Below, in pieces: positions 60,390-64,000 of a stretch of 64,000 nt of DNA (its first letter is position 1; the number at the start of each line of letters is the position of its first letter). The stretch is from Torreya grandis (taxonomy: Eukaryota > Streptophyta > Pinopsida > Cupressales > Taxaceae). Under the pieces are notes generated by a model. It was not told the origin of the DNA. It saw nothing but the letters and a program-made list of their open reading frames with translations, and made no database searches. The translations under genes and the position numbers were made by a program. The stretch is taken from assembly GCA_037957365.1 (NCBI GenBank), contig JARHVA010002373.1, positions 2,135,001-2,199,000 of the forward strand. Reading direction: 5' to 3'.

Positions 60390-61200
60390 AGGGTGGATAT
60401 TCCAACCATTCCAATCCAATTCCAAGTATGTCACAAGTAAGGAACATGATGCCAAAAGTGTAAATGCAAAAGTGTGATGGGAAGGCTTCAATCACCTAGA
60501 TCAACAAAATGGATTTTTTTATATACGTCAAATCCCATGTGAATTAAAAGGTGTTCATGGAATCCCTATATCTATATTTAAAATCATTCATTTGGTATCA
60601 AGGGTTGTGCAATAAAAAAAAGAAGAAGACTCTCAATGTTACTTGGTCAATTTTTGTAGAGGATCTATAAACACAATAGAGTAGTAGTGTGGTCGAAAAC
60701 TACTTTAGCCAATTTGAAAAAACTATTCCAAACAAGATCTATCAAGTATTATATCAATCAATTTTAGAGAAAATATTTTCATGTGTATATAAGTATAGAT
60801 AATAACCTAAAGAACTTTTTTATGGGTAGTCTCAAAGAGCACATTCAACATGAGTTATGCATTTTTTATCCTCTTAATGCATCTAATTTTATTCTTATGG
60901 CACTTCGGGCCGAGGAAAATTTATTATCTAATAAGAGGAAGACATTCAATAACTTTAGAGATCATGACATATCAACACCACCAATTCCTTAACCTACTAG
61001 ATTGACCTGTCAAAAAATTGAAGAGAAGCATGAAAAAGGGTTATGGTTTGGCTATGATAGCAAGTGGAGAAAAGGAAATAAATGGGTTGTGAAGAAGTTG
61101 TTATAAATTAAAGGAGATAATTAAGAGTAAGAAGAGGATGACACATCAAGTGAGGGCGAATCAAAGACAAAGGAGGAATCATAAGATTCCTAAACTATTA
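60390..61200 (+). pseudogene. Chromovirus gag remnant
   Basis: Pieces in several frames follow the plant chromovirus gag order: an N-terminal block near 60450-60520 (CDGKASIT, INKMDFF), a middle block near 60690-60760 (ENYFSQFEKTIPNKIYQ), a clear block at 60783-60992 (FMGSLKEHIQHELCIFYPLN, LMALRAEENLLSNKRKT), and a decayed zinc-knuckle region after 61000 (KIEEKHEKGLWFGYDSKW, KGNKW) where the cysteines are lost. Gag would form the particle. Stops and frameshifts occur throughout. Confidence 0.65.
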
Positions 61201-61562
61201 TTTATTTTTGTACACTTTCAAGTATTAACACTCCTCAAACCCATAATGTTATGTGTTTCCTCAATAATTATAAGTTGATAGTGTTGAGTGACTCTGACTT
61301 CATCAATAAGAAATTGGATGTTCATTGAGGTATTCCATTTACCCAGCTCCAAAATTTCAAGTCAGGATTGCCGATGGTGGCACAATAAATTGTTATAAAA
61401 AACACCATGCTATTAAGTTTGATATGGGAGACTACATGATATAATATCCTATGTTTTCTATTTCCATGTGTGGGGCATACATTTTTTTGAGAGTCAACTG
61501 GCTTACAATTGTTTTTTATATAATTTTAACCATTAAAGATGTTTGCACATCTTGACCTATAA
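61201..61562 (+). pseudogene. Chromovirus protease remnant
   Basis: The + strand reads INTPQTHNVMCFLNNYKLIV and then LSDSDFINKKLDVH, where the family has a D-S-G-S active site; here the Gly is replaced by Asp. Downstream hydrophobic blocks fit the retropepsin fold but contain several stops. Confidence 0.5.
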
Positions 61563-62372
61563 ATGATTATTGATGATGGCCCATCTATTTTTGGCATCAT
61601 GCAAAAAGGACTACCACCAAGAAGAGAACATGATCATGATATTCAAATACTTTTAAGGAATCAACCACCAAACATCAGACCATATAGGTATCCATATGAT
61701 AATAAGAGTGAAATTGAAAATATGGTATATGTGATGATGGAAACATGTATTATTAGAAATATCAAAAATGAATATTCATCCTTGATGGGAATGAAATGTA
61801 ATAAGGATGACTCTTGGAGGATGTGCTTAGACTATAGAGAACACAACAAGTACACCATCAAAGATAAATTCACTATTATATCAATTAATGATTTTATAGA
61901 TGAGTTACATAGTGTTATTTATTTTAAAAATCTAGATATTCATTATAGACACCATAAAATTCACATTAAAGATGAGGATATCTATTAAACAAATTTCAAA
62001 ACTCATGAAGATAATTATGAGATTTTGGTCATGCCTTTTGGTCTCACAAATGCACCATCTACATTTCGGAGTTTGATGAACATTATTTTTAGGCATTTTT
62101 AGGATATTTATGTTGGTGTTTTTTTATAACATCCTAATATAAATTAAAACATGGGAATAAAATTTTTAGCATGTGAAATAGGTATCATTCATTTTGGAAC
62201 AACATCAAATTTATTCAAACCCTTCAAAATTTGATTTTAGAGTCTAAGAGGTGGATCATTTGGGTCATATTATTTCACATGAATGATTCAAAGTAAATCC
62301 TAAGAGTATCAAAGCTATGATGGAGTGGTAAGTGTCAAAATCCCTCAAAAATCTATTAGAGTAGGTTACTCA
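61563..62372 (+). pseudogene. Chromovirus reverse transcriptase remnant, cut by a Copia-like LTR
   Basis: Frame 61563-61988 has the RT entry region (QPPNIRPYRYPYDNKSEIEN), WRMCLDYREHNKYTIKDKFT and FKNLDIHYRHHKIHIKDEDI. After a stop it continues [26 protein letters not shown]. The catalytic DD box is not recognisable (about 62105-62130 reads DIYVGVFL). Further decayed blocks near 62160-62350 fit the GHIIS...V.P.K..AM.EW region. The chromovirus form of RT (LD.xxxYHx[14 protein letters not shown]) separates it from the Tat RT at 24.7-25.6 kb. The sequence is interrupted at 62372. Confidence 0.8.
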
Positions 62373-62452
62373 TGTTAACTAGGTGCTTTTTTCTTTTTCC
62401 TATTGTGGATTTATCCCACATTGGTTAGGATGAATTGATCCTTGTTTGTACT

Positions 62453-62489
<37 letters not shown>

Positions 62490-62663
62490 GGATTATCATT
62501 AGTAATAATATAAAATGATTTTAGATGTAATATATGATATTTTATACTTTGTTTTGCATATCAGTTTACAACCCTTTGTTTTACAGATCTCTCCTTTTGT
62601 GATGTTCTTTGTTGCCAACATCTGAGATTATATGGCTTGGAATAATTGTCATTGTTATGTTCA
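62373..62663 (+). repeat. Copia-like LTR inserted in the RT remnant
   Basis: It begins TGTTAACTAGG, where the RT similarity stops, contains TTATCCCACATTGGTTAGGA (a wording common near the start of plant Copia LTRs), a (TA)n run at 62455-62487, and ends TTCA. TGGTATCA follows directly. Size, about 291 bases, is normal. The partner LTR would lie beyond the window. Confidence 0.5.
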
Positions 62664-62671
62664 TGGTATCA
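62664..62671 (+). promoter_or_regulatory. Degenerate primer-binding site of the Copia-like element
   Basis: TGGTATCA followed by an A-run, adjacent to the LTR end. Only the first eight bases of the tRNA-iMet site are kept. Confidence 0.4.
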
Positions 62672-63600
62672 AAAAAATAATATTTACATTTATCCATTTG
62701 TGATTTGTATCTTGTCATGTTCTCTCTTATGTAGGGTTTTTGGTTCTGAGTATGCTTAGATCCATTATGTTCATAATTAATCATTCATAATGATTTGAAT
62801 TTTAGTTGGTTATATCTATTGATCTAGCCACAATTTTTTTTTGATAAATTATAATTTTTTTATAGATAATCACGACTATCTTGCATATCATTTTTCTCCT
62901 CACATAAGTGTCTGGTTCAAAAAAAAATTCCTTTTAGAAAAGAAAACTTCAAGAGGTTTCTATAAAGTGGTCATGATAAGGATTTTGATTAGAATCCAAT
63001 GATATATGAGGCTATGAATTTTCCCCTACAAATCTATTTTTCTATTATTTTTTCATGTGCGATCAAGGAAAAAATTAGATCTTGTATTTAAAGTGAAAAA
63101 TCAACATTGAAGATTGATCTATGTGGAAGATTGTTATTTTCCTTTGATGAAAATTTACTTCAAATTCATTTTTCCAATATTTTATATAAATAATTTCATT
63201 TTTTTCAATCATTTAATAAATTTTTTGCAATGCTTACTTATTTGACCCATTTGAGTGATGAGAAACTTGTAAAAACTATAACTTTTGAACCGTGACTTGA
63301 AATCAAGTTCTATTTTTTGAAAAAAGTGTATTTTTTTTATTCTCCATCCATTAAGGCCATTGAAATTCTAAAAAACACTCAATTATAAATTGTCAAATTC
63401 TAGGGGTCCTTATACATTTTTGGGGGTTTATTTGTTCCTTATCATTCTTTGAATTGGGAGTTTTTTTTTTTTGGGGATCATTCTTTATTATTCCTAACTT
63501 TTTATTTTTTGACAATGGGTCCCCTCAAATCCTCAAATTACATAACTTAAAAAATAAAAATGAAGATACACCTTTGATTGAAATGATTTTGGAGAATGGT
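62672..63600. other. Presumed leader of the Copia-like element
   Basis: No coding or repeat feature can be supported. T-rich runs occur at 63328-63340 and 63462-63474. Confidence 0.4.
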
Positions 63601-63639
63601 ACTTGACAAACTTCCCAACTTCACAGATGAGTAAGATAT

Positions 63640-63934
63640 TATTTAGATTGCATATATGCAAGACGAGGCTCTTCTCTTGATTTATCTCAATATTTTAGAT
63701 AGCTTACACATTCATATTATGTATGTCAGATCACCAAAGGAATTTGGAGATTATATTTTAGCCTTATTTGAGGAGGATATTGAGCCTTTTGGCTTTTCTA
63801 AACCCTCTCTTACTCCATCCACTGTTCTAGTTCCTTCTCCTATTAGTGAGGATTTATATTTTGATGATGACATGGATGATGCTTCTTCATATCCTTATCC
63901 TCCTATTAGTGATGTTTTCTCTCTGATGATGTAA
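63640..63934 (+). pseudogene. Copia-type gag fragment followed by an acidic Pro/Ser-rich tail
   Basis: From about 63656: QDEALLLIYLNILDSLHIHI, MYVRSPKEFGDYILALFEED. This matches the Copia gag (UBN2-type) pattern of D..A...I...I.D....HI....+PKE.WD.L..LFE. After residue about 42 the frame runs into EPFGFSKPSLTPSTVLVPSP and DLYFDDDMDDASSYPYPP, which is unlike gag and may be a deletion join or a different frame. A stop follows at 63932-63934. Its position 1 kb inside the Copia-like LTR at 62373 supports the assignment. Confidence 0.45.
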
Positions 63935-64000
63935 TCTCTCCTCCTACTATAGTTTATTGTGTTGACAAATTCTTGATAGACATTGCTCTTATTTTTGTTG

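Larger units (their letters stand above)
46131..62372 (+). mobile_element. Tandem chromovirus-type Ty3/gypsy arrangement: LTR1 - short interior - LTR2 - leader - gag/pol remnant
   Basis: LTR1 (46131-51205) and LTR2 (53552-57507) are long homologous repeats in + orientation, each followed by a tRNA-iMet primer-binding site and a homologous leader. After LTR1 the interior is only 2.35 kb and non-coding, ending in a polypurine tract. After LTR2 the leader leads into gag, protease and RT pieces of chromovirus type. LTR lengths of 4-5 kb are large but known in the Tekay/Del branch. The right end is cut at 62372 by a Copia-like LTR. The two LTRs are well diverged and differ by several indels, so the array is old. 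Confidence 0.75.

Overview
This window is nuclear DNA of a plant, AT-rich (about 30% GC by eye). Almost everything recognisable in it is decayed transposable-element sequence. I found no intact host gene, no rRNA or tRNA gene, no CRISPR array and no prokaryotic feature. Evidence for a plant: Ty3/gypsy polyproteins of the plant Tat and chromovirus kinds, plant LTR primer-binding sites (tRNA-iMet and a Tat-type site), a short AT-rich GT-AG intron and a DUF4283/zinc-knuckle protein remnant. Several unknown ORFs look like the repetitive hypothetical proteins of large gymnosperm genomes, so a conifer-like genome is my guess; no sequence in the window proves it.

Layout. (1) 1-4.9 kb: a decayed multi-exon gene on + (about 0.74-3.35 kb) and a run of four repeated short coding motifs on - (3.9-4.4 kb). 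Both lie between degenerate short-repeat tracts at 1-540 and 4590-4810, with a CACTA-like end candidate at 4866-4877. (2) 4.9-14.2 kb: non-coding, dominated by a roughly 1-kb inverted repeat (7.35-8.37 against 13.06-14.19 kb) whose inner ends are a nearly single-sided (G-poor/C-poor) minisatellite. (3) 16.26-16.9 kb: a DUF4283/zinc-knuckle pseudogene on +, with a Tat LTR immediately to its right. (4) 17.0-35.6 kb: a Tat-type Ty3/gypsy element on - (LTR, gag, protease, RT, RNase H, integrase, hairpin-rich spacer, about 1,130-codon extra ORF, LTR), joined through a shared LTR to the 3' half of a second copy. That half carries a recent 852-bp tandem duplication. (5) 36.5-39.2 kb: a 2.7-kb non-autonomous LTR element on -. 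(6) 41.5-43.5 kb: (TA)n tracts alternating with duplicated segments, then a broken unknown ORF on +. (7) 46.1-62.4 kb: a second tandem LTR arrangement on +: LTR1 (5.1 kb) - short non-coding internal region - LTR2 (4.0 kb) - leader - chromovirus gag/PR/RT remnant. LTR1 carries a SINE-like insertion. (8) 62.37-64 kb: the RT is cut by the LTR and gag remnant of a Copia-like element that runs off the window.

No gene here is likely to make a working product. The frames are broken mainly by stops, and the mismatches to family motifs (for example in the Tat primer-binding site) fit cytosine deamination of methylated DNA. The window is a record of nested insertion, LTR-LTR recombination and local duplication. 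The least explained items are the palindromic spacer array and extra ORF of the Tat element, the repeated mini-exon frame at 3.9-4.4 kb, and the inverted strand-asymmetric minisatellite.
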